A DNA stretch of 64,000 bases from Adiantum capillus-veneris (lineage: Eukaryota > Streptophyta > Polypodiopsida > Polypodiales > Pteridaceae), in assembly GCA_014529385.2 (NCBI GenBank), contig CM043966.1, positions 100,120,587 through 100,184,586 on the forward strand. Reading direction: 5' to 3'. The position numbers and the translations under genes were made by a program. Below are positions 31,274 to 42,706 of this stretch, in pieces (the first letter of the stretch is position 1; each line of letters opens with the position of its first letter). The notes under the pieces are model-generated. The model had not been told where the DNA came from. It saw only the letters and a program-made list of their open reading frames with translations, and did no database searches.

Positions 31274-31286
31274 AGTTAAACTTCAC
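31270..31286. other. 17-bp palindrome after the Helentron coding region
   Basis: GTGAAGTTAAACTTCAC is an 8-bp perfect stem around a single A, overlapping the final stop codon. It could be the terminal hairpin of the transposon, but it is AT-rich and no defined end follows. Confidence 0.35.
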
Positions 31287-32373
31287 TTCTTGCCTTGTTG
31301 ACTTGGGAAAGGGAGGGTACAATGTCCAGAGGACCAAATTGAGAGAGGGAGCGTGGGAAGCTGGTCTAAACTCATTTTTTGCGCATTTTCTCCTCCTCCA
31401 CGAGCCTCTCAAGTCCAAGCCTCTCACCAACAAGTGATTCATACAAGGGTACTCCCCTTTTGCCTTATATACCCCCCACTTCTCCTTCACTCTTTCCCAT
31501 GTGGGATAATCCCCCCACCACATGGCACTTCTCTTCTTCTTCTTCCTATCTCCCTCAAACTCAACTCCATTCTCAACTCAACCCCCAAACTGGCTCAACT
31601 TCTCAGGGATGCCATTTACTGCTCAGGCAACCGAATCATGTGCTGTAAAGCACGACTCAAAGCTCGCAACTTCAACCATCTCCAAGAATCTTTAAAATTA
31701 AATTTTCTAAACTTAAGACCATTATGCCGGCCCGATCACTTGTTATTCACATACATTTGTGACTACTTTACAAGTCGCACCCGCCAACTTAAAATGCACA
31801 TAACTTATGACGTATGGGCCCAATTGACAAGCTGTAAAGCATAGTTGGTAACACCCATCAAAAGGCATTTTCCAAAAGCTCACAAATTTAAAAACTCCAA
31901 CAAATGGGCAAAACCAAATCAAGAATTTATACAAAAATTTACATGTGCACTTTCAAAACATGCAAGGCTATGTACACATATATACAAGAGGCTAGTGTGG
32001 CAAGCTTTTTAGCATGACTTAGTGACTTTATGCTCGTCCAAAAAATGCATGTCAGCGTCAGCAAAGTTACTGGTAATGGCGAGGTCTGCGCAGAGTTCTG
32101 AGAAGGTGAAAGTGGTCTACTGAGGTAGCCAACCCTTCTTATAGTGGTTTTGGCCCGTGCCATAATGAGTTGCCGCCAATAAATCCTCGTTTTTATAACT
32201 AGTGATTCCATTATTTGTAGATGATTGCCTGGTACCTACTGAGCTGGCAGTCATGAATTGGTTGGTCTCCTGAATGATTGTTATAGTCGCCCCTCGATTT
32301 CCATAATGATTGCAGCAATTATTGCTCCAAACCCGTCACGCTCAGTAGACACTCTTTCCAAAACTACTTATTC
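31287..32373. other. Non-coding stretch between Helentron and Gypsy-B
   Basis: No gene is supported. TTATATACCCCCCACTTCTCC near 31465 looks like a plant promoter TATA region, but no coding frame follows. On the minus strand, GAGGGGCGAC near 32293-32302 may be the polypurine tract of Gypsy-B; no second LTR copy was found to test this. Confidence 0.5.
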
Positions 32374-33429
32374 CTACTGATTTCCCATCAATAAGGATAA
32401 CTCTGCCTTTGATTCATAATCCAGTACAGTATTGTTTTCTTTATTACTATTATCAGTAGGTGAGGAATAGTACAACTTGATTTTGACACCATTATACACT
32501 CCTGGTAAGATAAGTCCAGAGAGATCTTTCAGTTGTACAGTACCATTAGAGAACACCCAATCAACTTCATAGGGTCCATACCATGTTATCTTCAAATTTG
32601 GTTTCTTTGGCCCTAATCTAGATTGGTATAAGAGTACCAGGTCCCCTTGCTTAAACTCTCTCACTTTGATCTTACTGTCATGCCAGTACTTTCTCCTCTG
32701 TTGCACTATTTGTTGTTTCAATAATTCTCTCTCTCTAATCTCATCCAATCTTTGCAGTCCTTCCAATCTTGCCTTCAGTACTGTGTTAAAGTCCATTTCA
32801 TACTGTTCTGCCATTCTTAAACTGGGTACTATAAACTCTAATGGTACTACTGCCTCAGTACCATACACCATTCGGAATGGTGTCATTCCAGAAGTTACTT
32901 TGTAAGCAGTTTTGTATCTCCATAAGGCAGTCTATAACTGTTCATCCCAGTTATGAGGCTCATTTTGAATAATCTTCATCAGTATGGTCTTGACGGTCTT
33001 GTTGCTACTCTCTGCTTGACCATTACACCTAGGGTAGTAGGGTGTAGACTTCCTGTGCTTAATGGAGAATAGCTCTGTCAGTATCTCAATGGTATCATTA
33101 ATGAAATGAGTACCTTGATGAGAGACTATCTCAATGGGACACCCGTATCTACAAATGATGTCTTCATATAGAAACCAAGTTGTTAATTTAGCAGTATTAT
33201 TAGGTAATGCCTTGGCTTCAACCCACTTCCTTACATAACATGTGGCCATTACAATGTATTTGTTCTTCCTTGGTGTTACCTTCTTGAATGGTCCCATGAA
33301 ATCCAATCCCCATTTCATAAACACTTCTAATGGCCGTATGGTTGTCAGAGGGATCATATCTGCTGTTGTAGGTCTTCCAATTCCCTCACAAATGTCACAA
33401 GTTTTACAGTAGCTTCTGACATCATCCAT
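32374..33429 (-). pseudogene. Gypsy-B integrase
   Basis: The zinc-binding pair CKTCDIC is near 33395-33415. The core has D in WGLDFMGPF, then VSHQGTHFIND where the family has SDQGTHF, so the second catalytic aspartate is histidine, and E in NGQAESSNKT. After a stop at about 32929-32934, the C-terminal part runs from MTPFRMVYGTEAV to GPYEVDWVFSNG. The lost aspartate alone would inactivate strand transfer. Confidence 0.9.
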
Positions 33430-33690
33430 TACACTTTGCCACCATAACCCTGCTTGCAGAATCTTTTTGTATGTGATATCAGTAGAGAAGTGTCCTCCAA
33501 AACTACCAGTATGTGCCTCTATAATGAACTACATTCTGGCACTGATAGGGACGCATCTTCTCAGTACTCCATCAATACCTAGTTTGTATAGAGAGCCTCC
33601 AATAATGGTGAATTTCAGACTTTTCACAATAAGACCCTTCTTTTTGGAATGAAGCCAGTCTTTTGGAATCTTCCCAATCTGGAGAAATTC

Positions 33691-34341
33691 CTACACCTCC
33701 ATCCATTCTAGATCTAATTCCTCCACTGCTACTGCAGTTGTCTGAAATAATTCAACATCTACTGGTTCATCTTTCAGTGACTCTGCCTCATTATCTTTTG
33801 TGCTTCTAGACAGGTAATCTGCTCCACAGTGACTCTTTCCTGGTTTGTGAAAGATTTTGAACTCAAATTCCATTATAAACATCATCCATCTAATGAGTCT
33901 TCCTTGAATCACTACTTTATTGATCAGATACAATAATGCCTGGTGCTCCACATAAAAATGAAATAACTTCCCCAGTAAGCAATGCCTGAACTTAGTTTTA
34001 CTGAAAACCATTTCCAATGCTTCTCTTTCAGTAGTAGAGTAGCTACGCTCTACCTTACTGAATCTCCTACTAACAAAGTACACTGGGTAATCTGCTTTTC
34101 CATCTGGCTATGCCAAAATGGCACCCATAGCCACTCTTGATGCATCTACATGCACATGGAAAATGACATCCCAGTTAGGTTGCCTCAGTATAGGCTTTCT
34201 ACTAACTGCATCTTTCAAAGCTTGGAAACTTTCTTGACATTCTGATGTCCAGATAAACTTTACATACTTCACTATTGCCTTTGTAGCAAACATGTGGATA
34301 AACCTTCTGTAGAAGTTAATGTACCCCAAGAATGAACTCAA
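33691..34341 (-). pseudogene. Gypsy-B RNase H and RT connection
   Basis: FLGYINFYRRFI marks the RT connection region and HVDASRVAMGAILA the first RNase H aspartate. STTEREALEMV carries the glutamate; VEHQALLYLI stands where the family has D-H-Q, a Glu for Asp change. It ends with CGADYLSR. One stop near 34085-34107 separates the two open parts. Confidence 0.88.
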
Positions 34342-34399
34342 TTCTGATACATTTTTTGGTGGTCTTGCCTATTGAATGCATGTAATCTTGTAAGCGACC

Positions 34400-35169
34400 A
34401 TTTCAATTCCATTCCTAGACACAACATGCCCAACAGTTGTCCTTTCCATACCATGAATACTAACTTGAATGGGTTCAGACATATTCTCTTCTCTGTGCAC
34501 CTCTAAAACACCAATTCCAAAAACATCATATGCAAATCTTTAGTAGAGTAAATGGTGAAGTCATCCACAAAGATTGCTAAAAATTTATGCAGGAATTCAC
34601 TGAAGATCTCCATCATGCATCTCTGAAATGTGGCAGGAGCATTGCATAATCCAAATGGCATGACCAAATACATAATATCTCCTCACTCTGTAATGAAAGT
34701 AGTTTTGATCTATCTTCAGGTGCAACCTTTAACTGGTTGTATCCACTGTATCCATCCATGAAGCTGTACATCTCATGCGCTGCTATTTCATCTAGCATCA
34801 TATCAGTGAAAGGTAATGGAAATGGATCTTTAATGGTTTGAGCATTAAGCTTCCTGTAATCTACACACACTATGAGCTTCCCATTCTTCTTTGGAACTAC
34901 CACTATTGGAAATAACCGGTCACACTGCTTTCCACTTGAGTAATGAATCCAGCCTTCAGTAGATTGTCTATCTCTTCTTTTACCTTCTTTGCATAATTTG
35001 GATTCATCCTATATTTTTGTAGGCGTACTGATCTTGCATCTACCTTCAGTGGTATTCTATGTTGGCATACTTTTAGATCTACCCCTTCCAGATCTGTGTG
35101 TTCCCATGCAAAAACATCTTTGAACTTCTGGAACAAATTCCAGGCTTTGTCTTTGAGTTCTTTCTTCAA
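34400..35169 (-). pseudogene. Gypsy-B reverse transcriptase
   Basis: Visible motifs are HRIPLKVDARSV, KEEIDNLLKAGFI, VPKKNGKLIVCVDYRKLN and MDGYSGYNQLKV, and near 34550-34580 the catalytic box as FVDDFTIYS. Frameshifts and stops lie near 34903, 34690 and 34370. The aspartates of the FVDD box are intact. Confidence 0.88.
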
Positions 35170-35183
35170 ATGCTTGTTGATCT

Positions 35184-36006
35184 TTATAATTTTGGGTTTT
35201 GTTCAGAAACTAGGTTCCATTCTTCAATTTCTTGGTCATCAACAAGTAACCAATTAGGCATTCCATTCTTCCTTCTGGCCATTGCTTCTGCTTCTTTTTC
35301 AGTTTTGGTCTCTGCATCATAACTACTGTCCACTTCTTCACTACTAGTATCCTCATAGATTTTGTCCATTGTAGGTAGTTCCCCTTCAGTACTAATAGTT
35401 GTACTACTACTGCTTTTCTTCTGCTTGTCTAGTATCATTAGGACTCTATGTAGTACCATTACCTTCTGTAAGTCCATTAAGACTTACTGGTCTTTCTCCC
35501 ACATTGTTCTCAAGAAAATGCTCTCGGAACTGTTGGCGTTGTTCCTCTGCCTTTTGTTTCTCCAATAGTACTATAGTTAGATCTATTTTTGCTATTGGAA
35601 AAATATTCAGTGAGGCTAACATCTTTTCTATTTTCTTGTTTCCATATTTCTTACATAGCTCTTCTGGTCTAAGAGCTATCTTCCACTTCTTGGTGTTATT
35701 GGTTTTGATTTGTATTTTCTTTTGGGGTCCCTGGATGGCAAGTGTCTGATTGGCATAATCTTGAATGGCACCAGCACCTCTTAGACATGGTCTACTTAGG
35801 CGTATACTGTATGTCCCTTGCACATCTAAAATCAAGAAGCTTGTCTTGAACTTCTCTACTTCCACCTTGATGTGTAAGTTCTCCATTAGCCCACTTGGCT
35901 ACACAATTCTCTGGTCTGTCATTATTACCCTGAATGGTGTTGGTTTGATGTTGATAATGTCCATCTTTGCCTTCATGTGTTCTCCAATGATGTTTACTCA
36001 TGTTCA
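35184..36006 (-). pseudogene. Gypsy-B protease C-terminus and linker
   Basis: The retropepsin C-terminal half includes FLILDVQGTYSIRLSRPCL, corresponding to the usual ILGxPWL closing motif with substitutions, followed by GAGAIQDY. A charged linker to RT follows (35184-35477), with a Ser/Glu-rich stretch. The catalytic half of the protease is on the other side of the Copia-B insertion. Confidence 0.75.
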
Positions 36007-36233
36007 TGTTACCATATACATGTGGTAGTGATGTGTGTGAACACACTAGGACCGCCAGGGCATTTTTTCCCTCTTTAGGAGGTTTTTTCCCCCGTGCATT
36101 GTATATACGCCCATCACTCTAGGGCTATCTATCTTTCCATTGCACACTAAGTAACACACTCTCTATTGTGTGCCTTGAGCTTCCTTCGTCTTCTCCAAGC
36201 TGTGTGTGTTTCTCTGCAACCCTAATTCCAACA
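36007..36233 (+). repeat. 5' LTR of Copia-B
   Basis: It starts TGTTACCATATAC and ends TTCCAACA. GTATATACG near 36100 is a likely TATA region. GGTATCAGAG of the primer site follows. Confidence 0.97.
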
Positions 36234-36234
36234 A

Positions 36235-36245
36235 TGGTATCAGAG
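36235..36245 (+). other. Primer binding site of Copia-B
   Basis: TGGTATCAGAG, complementary to the 3' end of initiator tRNA-Met, two bases after the LTR. Confidence 0.93.
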
Positions 36246-36595
36246 TAGGTCACGTTCTCCCGGGCTTAGTCGCCAGCTGCTCCAGCACACGCCTGCTTGC
36301 TTTCTCCGATTTCAGTGAGCTTTGGCAAGCGTTCGCAGGTCGACAAAATTTTTTGGGTAAGCTCGAAGAGCTTGGTCTGCTCAGATTTTCGATTTGGGTT
36401 CATTTTGGCCTCCGTTTCCACTATAGGCAGTACTGCACAGGCTATTTCGTCATTTTGTGCAGAATTTCTGTCAGTGCCGTTTTCTGCATAACAAGTGCCT
36501 TATAGTCTTCTACGGTTTGTGCTATATAGCACAGGTTGTTCCCGCTCCGTTTCTCCTATTTTTGGGCAGCTTTCACATCAGGTGCAACATTTACC

Positions 36596-37620
36596 ATGGC
36601 TGACAACAACAACACAGATGTGTTCAAGATGTTTGCTGCTAAGGATAGGTTGGATGGGGACAACTACCCTATGTGGGCTTATATGATGCAACATGTTCTT
36701 GTGTCAAAGGGTGTCTGGAACATTGTGTAGGGCATTGATGTACGTCCTGGTTCTGAGGATGTAGGCGATGTTGAGGATGTTGCAGGTCTTGCTGCAAGGA
36801 TTGCAGTTGTTAGAGTTGTTTTGCCTATGGCAGAACAAGCTTGTTGGAATGTTAAGGATGCGCAGGCTCATGCATTGATTGCGTTGTCTATGAAGCGCAT
36901 CTTTGTTCCTCACATCCGTTCAGCAAAATCTGCAAAACAGGCTTGAGATATTTTAGCAGGTCTTTATGCAAGCTGCAATGAGGCTAAAATTGCTTTGCTG
37001 CGTAAAGAGCTGGAGTCGAAGATTATGCATGAGAAAGATGATATGGACACTTTCCTTGCTAGTGTCAAGGATATTAATGAGCAGCTTATTTCTGCAGGTG
37101 AAGTCATTTCAGATAGTTCCCTTGTGTAGACTGTTCTTGATGCCTTACCAGATTCCTACCAGACTTTTGCTAGTACTTGGAGACTTATGACCCAAGGAAA
37201 TCTTGAAGTTGTCAAGTTTGATGCATTATGCACATTGCTGTTGCAAGAGTCACTTTCCAGAAAAAACAGGACTAGGCAGCGTGCAGTTAAACAGGCTTTT
37301 ATTGCCTCTCAAAGAAAGGGTGGTAACAATAATGCAGCCACTTCTTATGGTTCTGCTGCGAGTGGCAAAAATTTTGTTCCTAATGCTTCTGCTGGCAGCA
37401 CTTCATCTGGCAATTCTGGTGATAAGGGAAAAAAGAAGATGTGTTGCCATTATTGTAAAGCCAATGATCACTTGATCAAGTCGTGTCCTAAGTTGAAGGC
37501 CAAAGAGGCTAAGAAGAAAGAGGGTGGTTCCACTGCAAATGCTGGTTCCACTACAAATGCAGCCATTGTTGAGTCTTCTGTGAAAGGAGACTGTGTTGCT
37601 GATGTTGATGCAGAATGGGC
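36596..37620 (+). pseudogene. Copia-B gag
   Basis: The ATG at 36596 (ACCATGG context) starts MADNNNTDVFKMF and leads into the copia gag core RLDGDNYPMWAYMM. The same phase continues through stops at 36728 (TAG), 36944 (TGA) and 37127 (TAG) to VLDALPDSYQTF and the CX2CX4HX4C knuckle CHYCKANDHLIKSC (about 37445). The phase is kept throughout, so the stops are point changes rather than indels. Confidence 0.92.
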
Positions 37621-38940
37621 TTTTAGCGCAGAGTGCACTTACAATCCTGCTGTCCATGATGCATGCTTGTCAGTTGCTGCAGATTCACATGTGTGGTATT
37701 TCGACAGTGGTGCTACAAAGCACATTACCTCACATCATGAATTGTTTACCTCTCTCGAGTCTGTCCCTCATGGGAATTCAGTCACTTGTGCCAACAATGC
37801 CTCCTATCTAGTTCAAGGAGTTGGAAAGATTGTGCTCACTGCTGTTAATGGCAGTTCCTTCACACTTGTTGATGCACTTTATGTACCTGGGATCAAGAAG
37901 AATCTCTTGTCTGTATCCGCACTTGCTAGGCTTGGACTCGTAGTCAAATTTGTGGATGACAGATGTACAGTTCATGATCTCAGTTTTGGTGATGAAATTG
38001 TTGCATCTGGGCTTTTGTGCCGTGGGCTGTATAAGCTCACTTTGTATGACAAGTGTGGACAAAATTTTGCAAATGCTGTTGCAGATTCAAGGGCTATTTC
38101 AGATGCAAAACTTTGGCATGCACGTTTTGGTCATCTGAATTTTGCCAGTTTGCTGCGTTTGCAGAAATCTGATATGGTTGCTTCTTTGCCGTCTCTTGAA
38201 GCACCTGTCAAACATGTTTGTGAAGGCTGTATTTTGGGTAAGATGCAACGTTCTAAATTTCCAAAGGATGGTTCAGTTCGGGCCACATGCAGGTTGCAGC
38301 TTGTGCATAGTGATGTTTGTGGGCCCATGCAAACTCCGTCCTTGGGCAATTACCTGTACTTCATCATGACTTTCATTGATGATTACTCCAGGCATGCATG
38401 GGTATTTCCGCTTAAAGCGAAGTCCAAAGTTTTTATGTGCTTCAAACAATTTCTGGCTATGGCTGAAAATGTCTCGAAATGTACTATGGGCACCCTCCGT
38501 TCTGATCGAGGGGGGGAGTATATGTCTCATGAATTTGATGCATTTCTGGCTAGTCGTGGGATAAAACACCAATGTACAGTGCCTTATACACCTTAGCAAA
38601 ATGGTGTTGCTGAGAGGAAAAACAGGTAGCTGACGAAAATGGCACGATGTATGGTCAAAAGTCAAGCTTTGCCGCATTCTTTTTGGCTTGAGGCCATTAT
38701 GTGTGCCACTTATGTACTTAACAGGTGTCCTACGAAAGCTTTGCAATCTATTACTCCATATGAAGCATGGCATGATAGAAAGCCTTCTATTGAGCATATG
38801 CGTGTTTTTGGCTGTTTGGCATATGCTTTGGTGCCACAAGTGCAGCGCAGAAAATTGGATGATAAGGCTGTCAAATGTATTTTTGTTGGTTATAGTGCTG
38901 AAAGCAAAGGTTACAGGTTGTATCATCAGCAAACAAAATG
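37621..38940 (+). pseudogene. Copia-B protease and integrase
   Basis: The protease active site is WYFDSGATKHIT near 37695. The GAG-pre-integrase zinc domain runs from LWHARFGHLN to CEGCILGKM. The integrase core has D in LVHSDVCGP, D in RSDRGGEY and E in NGVAERKNR. TAG stops fall at 38594, replacing the first Gln of the PQQNG motif, and at 38627. The C-terminal part holds VFGCLAYAL and CIFVGYS. All catalytic residues are preserved. Confidence 0.93.
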
Positions 38941-40931
38941 TATTCTGGTTTCACAGGATGTAGTGTTTGTGGAAGATTCTGTTCAGCCCTTGCTGTCATG
39001 TACTAGAGACAGTAATGTAAGCTCACAGGACATTTATGACACTTTGTTGCCTCTTTTCAGTGGTGGAAATACGAATGTAAGTTCCAATGAGGCAAATGTA
39101 CAAGCTATGGGGGTTTCTGAAAATGTTTTAGATCAGCCTATTACTGATGCAGATGTACATGATGTACTTGATGAGGAAAGGGCTGAAAATGAGCAGGCTA
39201 GAGGTTTGCCAAAACGGCTGGTGCACACTTTGCGTGACAGTAAATTGGATGCACCTTTGTCTAGTCGTACTCGTTCAAGCTCTCGCCATGCATCTTATGC
39301 ATCAGATTGTTATGCTTTGGCTGTGTCTAGCTTACATGATGTTGAGGAGCCTCTGACTTTTGATGAAGCACAAAATTCAGAAAATTGGATGGCTGCCATG
39401 CAGTCAGAATATGATGCACTTATAGAGAATGACACATGGACTTTATGTGATTTGCCTCCTGGCAAAAAGGCCATTGGTGCGAAGTGGGTTTACAAGTTGA
39501 AACGCAAACCGGATGGTGAGATCGATCGCCATAAGGCTCGACTTGTTGCAAAAGGTTATGCATAGCAAAAAGGCATAGACTATGAAGAGACTTTTGCTCC
39601 CACTTGTCGTATGACTACTGTGCATTTTCTATGTGCATTGGCAGCTCATTTTGGTTGGGATGTACATCAATCAGACATTGTTATTCCTTTCTTGAATGGT
39701 GACATATTTGAGGAAGTTTATGTAAAGCAGCCTCGCGGTTTTGTCATAAAAGGACAAGAGGACAAAGTGTGCAAATGTAACAAGGCTTTGTATGGGTTGA
39801 AGAAATCTACTCGTGCTTGGTATGAGAAAGCTGACACTCATTTGGTCAAACAAGGCTTTCTTAACAGTCCAACAGAAAGCACATTGTATGTAAAGCGTGA
39901 GGGTGGTGTACTTCTCATTGTGGTTCTTTATGTTGATGATTTGTTGATCACTGGACCAAATGAGAGACATATTGCTGAATTTAAGGCTGATTTGAATGCT
40001 ACTTTCAAGATGAAAGATTTGGGGCTGTTGCATCATTACTTGGGTATACATTTAAGCACTGTGATGGTGGTATTGCCTTGTGTCAAAAAAGTTACATAGA
40101 GACATTGCTATGTAAGTTTGGACTTGAGGATTGCAAACCTATTTCCACTCCCATGGAAACAGGTTTGAAGTTGAGTCTACATGATGTTGGTGATCCTGCT
40201 GATGTCACTCTTTACCAAACTGCTGTTGGCTGCCTCATTTATGTATGCAACACGAGGCCGGATATTCAGTTTGCAGTCTCACAGGTCAACAGATTTATGC
40301 ATAGCCCAGGGTCTAAGCATTGGCAGGCTGTCAAGAGGATTTTCCGCTACCTTAGTGGCACTTTACATCTTGGCTTGTTTTATCCCAAGGGGGGATCATT
40401 GCCGCCAGACTTACATGCTTTTTCGGACCTAGATTGGGCTGGTTTTTTTGACACGTGAGTGTCCACAAGTGGTTTTTGTTTCATGCTTGGCAGTTCATGT
40501 ATATCATGGTTGAGCAAGAATCAACCTACTGTGGCCACTTCGAGTTGTGAGGCTAAGTACAGGGCAGTCTTCACAGGTACGGTTGAGTGTGTATGGCTCA
40601 GACGTCTTATGGCTGATTTGGGTGTTGGACAGGACACTACCAACACTATCTACACTGACAGTCAGAGCGCATTGGCAGTTGCGAGGAACCCAGTTTTTCA
40701 TGCTCGCACAAAGCACATTGAGGTGCATTACCACTATGTCAGGGAGAGGCTCTTAGCAGGAGAGATCAACTTGGCTTATGTGCCAACACAGGACAACCTT
40801 GCATATCTTTTCACAAAGGCATTGTCTCGTGAGAAGCTTGAAGCTTTCCGCAAAGCTTTGGGCTTACTCCCCTTTGTGGACCGTTCCTGTCCTCAAGGCA
40901 TGGCACTTCCCTTTACTCATCTGCCAGCTCT
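38941..40931 (+). pseudogene. Copia-B reverse transcriptase and RNase H
   Basis: RT begins near 39365 (SENWMAAMQSEYDAL) with KWVYKLKRKPDG and HKARLVAKGYA, then a TAG at 39563 in place of Gln. The catalytic box YVDDLLITG is near 39929. A frameshift near 40060-40075 moves the rest to another phase, which continues with RPDIQFAVSQVNRFM, a TGA at 40456, then RNase H motifs SSCEAKYRAV and YTDSQSALAVARN. The last domain ends about 30 bases before the polypurine tract. Confidence 0.92.
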
Positions 40932-40948
40932 CGTTCACCGCATCACTC

Positions 40949-40959
40949 CAGGGGGAATT
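40949..40959 (+). other. Polypurine tract of Copia-B
   Basis: CAGGGGGAATT directly precedes the TG of the 3' LTR. Confidence 0.85.
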
Positions 40960-41186
40960 TGTTACCATATACATGTGGTAGTGATGTGTGTGAACACACT
41001 AGGACCGCCGGGGCATTTTTTCCCTCTTTAGGAGGTTTTTTCCCCCGTGCATTGTATATACGCCCATCACTCTAGGGCTATCTATCTTTCCATTTCACAC
41101 TAAGTAACACACTCTCTATTGTGTGCCTTGAGCTTCCTTCGTCTTCTCCAAGCTGTGTGTGTTTCTCTGCAACCCTAATTCCAATA
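40960..41186 (+). repeat. 3' LTR of Copia-B
   Basis: It is 227 bp, the same length as the 5' LTR; the three differences include the last bases (CAATA instead of CAACA). Confidence 0.97.
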
Positions 41187-41760
41187 GTTCCACGATCCAG
41201 TATCACACCTGATAGTGGTTCCCATTGCTTTTTGTTCTTGTAATCCAATTGGATTACTGGAACTTCATCATCTTTGATTAGAGGCACCTCTACTGTCATT
41301 GCCTCTGTTTGCTTCCTCTTGATCTTGATGAATTTGGCCATAGCTGATAAACTCTACCTTATGTCTTCCAGCTCAATGGTCAACCGTTGTATCCTCTGAC
41401 ACATCTTTATCTCTACTTCATCTTGTTCATTGTCAGAGTTGCTACTGATATCAGAAGATCCTACTAGTACTGCATTAGTGCCTGCATCTTGGGTTTCTAG
41501 TAGTAATGTTTTTGTTACTGCAGCTAGAATTCTCTGTAATCTTTGCGGCCAATTCTCTTTGATCTTTCCAGTCATCAAACTCTTTGGCTTTACCCTTCTC
41601 TTTCCAGGTGCTTCTTTGTTGCTCCCATTCCTTGGTCTTGGAATTTAGCTTTGATGGTACTAGAGCCTCTGGTAATTCTTCTTTTGCCTTTGGTGCAGCA
41701 GGTTTGTCAAGATCTGGACACTATGCTACAAAGTGTTCATATTTTACACATTTGTAGTAG
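41187..41760 (-). pseudogene. Gypsy-B nucleocapsid knuckle and protease N-terminus
   Basis: On the minus strand the remains of a CCHC knuckle appear near 41715-41757 (KCVKYEHFVA, then a stop, then CP), with the first cysteine changed to tyrosine and a Gln codon changed to TAG. A charged linker follows, then PLSGVILDRGT at 41187-41220, which corresponds to the protease active site (D-S/T-G in working enzymes, here D-R-G). The Copia-B target site falls within this motif. Confidence 0.75.
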
Positions 41761-42367
41761 GTAAAATTTCTTTTAAAGTCTCCATTGCTACCTCTTCTTC
41801 TTCCTCTGCCTCTACTTGTATACCCATTGGTACTGGCAGCATTCTGTTGATGTTCAATACCTACTGGTACTGGTTCCATGCTAGCAAATGCTATCATGGA
41901 TAAATCTTTTCTTGTTTCAAATGGTGGACTCTAATTTTACAATTGCTCCATACATGCTCAAAGCTTTCCCCGTAGGTCCTCTAAAGCCAGAGATCTCAAA
42001 AATCTTCCTAGACATCTCATCAATTTTCCTTGACCAGCTTCCTTTCTTCTTCTTCTTCCTTTCATCCTCTTCTGATTCTGAAGAACTACTACTAGATTTT
42101 TCTGTCTCAAAAGATGCACTGGTACTCGAATCTGGACTGCTTTGATGCCTAGATTTCTCCTTCTTGGCCTGTCATTCCAATTTCACTGCCCTCTGCACAA
42201 GTTCAGTAAACATCTTAGTTGGTGCTGGCACTTCTTGTTTTTTGAGCTTTCTACTTTTGAACCCATTGAGAAACCATGCCCTCATCCTTTTCTCAGATGG
42301 TGGTTCATTCAACCTTCTGGTAAGCTCTTTTCATCTTTTGAACATACTTTTTTACTGAAAGCTTGCC

Positions 42368-42706
42368 TTATTTAATCCTGTCCAGTTCACATAGTATGTC
42401 TTCATCACCTCGATCATCTGTGTATTCCAGAATAAAGGCTTTCTTCAGCTTTCTATATGTCTGAATCTTTGAAGCTGGGTAATGGTAGTACCATTTCCTG
42501 GCAGCCTCCTTTAGTTTCTGAGGAAAGTACTCTCCCCACTCCTCCTCTAGTATGTGCTTTAACTCAGCATATTGCTCAAACACCTCTATATGCACATCTG
42601 GATCATCATGCTTCTTGCCCTTGAAAATAGGACATGCTATCTTTAGATCAGGACCCTTGTCCTTTTTCTAATGGCCATCAGGACTTCTGCTCCTGTGTCC
42701 TCTACC
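42368..42706 (-). pseudogene. Gypsy-B gag core domain
   Basis: The open part HIEVFEQYAELKHILEEEWG followed by FPQKLKEAARKWYYHYP and LKKAFILEY matches Retrotrans_gag. It continues beyond the marked frame towards lower coordinates as CELDRIKQGKLSVKKYVQKM before stops. The upstream side ends at the MITE. Confidence 0.85.

Larger units (their letters stand above)
25685..31286 (+). mobile_element. Helentron-type rolling-circle transposon (Helitron with endonuclease), decayed
   Basis: In order on the plus strand come a cysteine-rich finger with a DUF6570-like region, a Helitron_like_N region, an HUH motif, a tyrosine pair, a PIF1-like helicase and an endonuclease/exonuclease/phosphatase (EEP) domain. 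That order defines the Helentron branch of rolling-circle transposons. Many stops and frameshifts break it. The whole region is clearly AT-rich compared with its surroundings. Its ends are not defined: a 17-bp palindrome at 31270-31286 directly after the last stop might be the terminal hairpin, and the start of the element may lie before 25685. Confidence 0.85.
36007..41186 (+). mobile_element. Ty1/copia retrotransposon (Copia-B), complete, nested in Gypsy-B
   Basis: The element is 5,180 bp with two 227-bp LTRs that differ at three positions (about 98.7% identical). A primer binding site, polypurine tract and all gag-pol domains are present. The flanking 5 bp are GTTCA (36002-36006) and GTTCC (41187-41191), a target duplication with one later change. 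It lies in the opposite orientation to Gypsy-B and is younger than it. Seven in-frame stops and one frameshift prevent expression of a full polyprotein. Confidence 0.97.
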
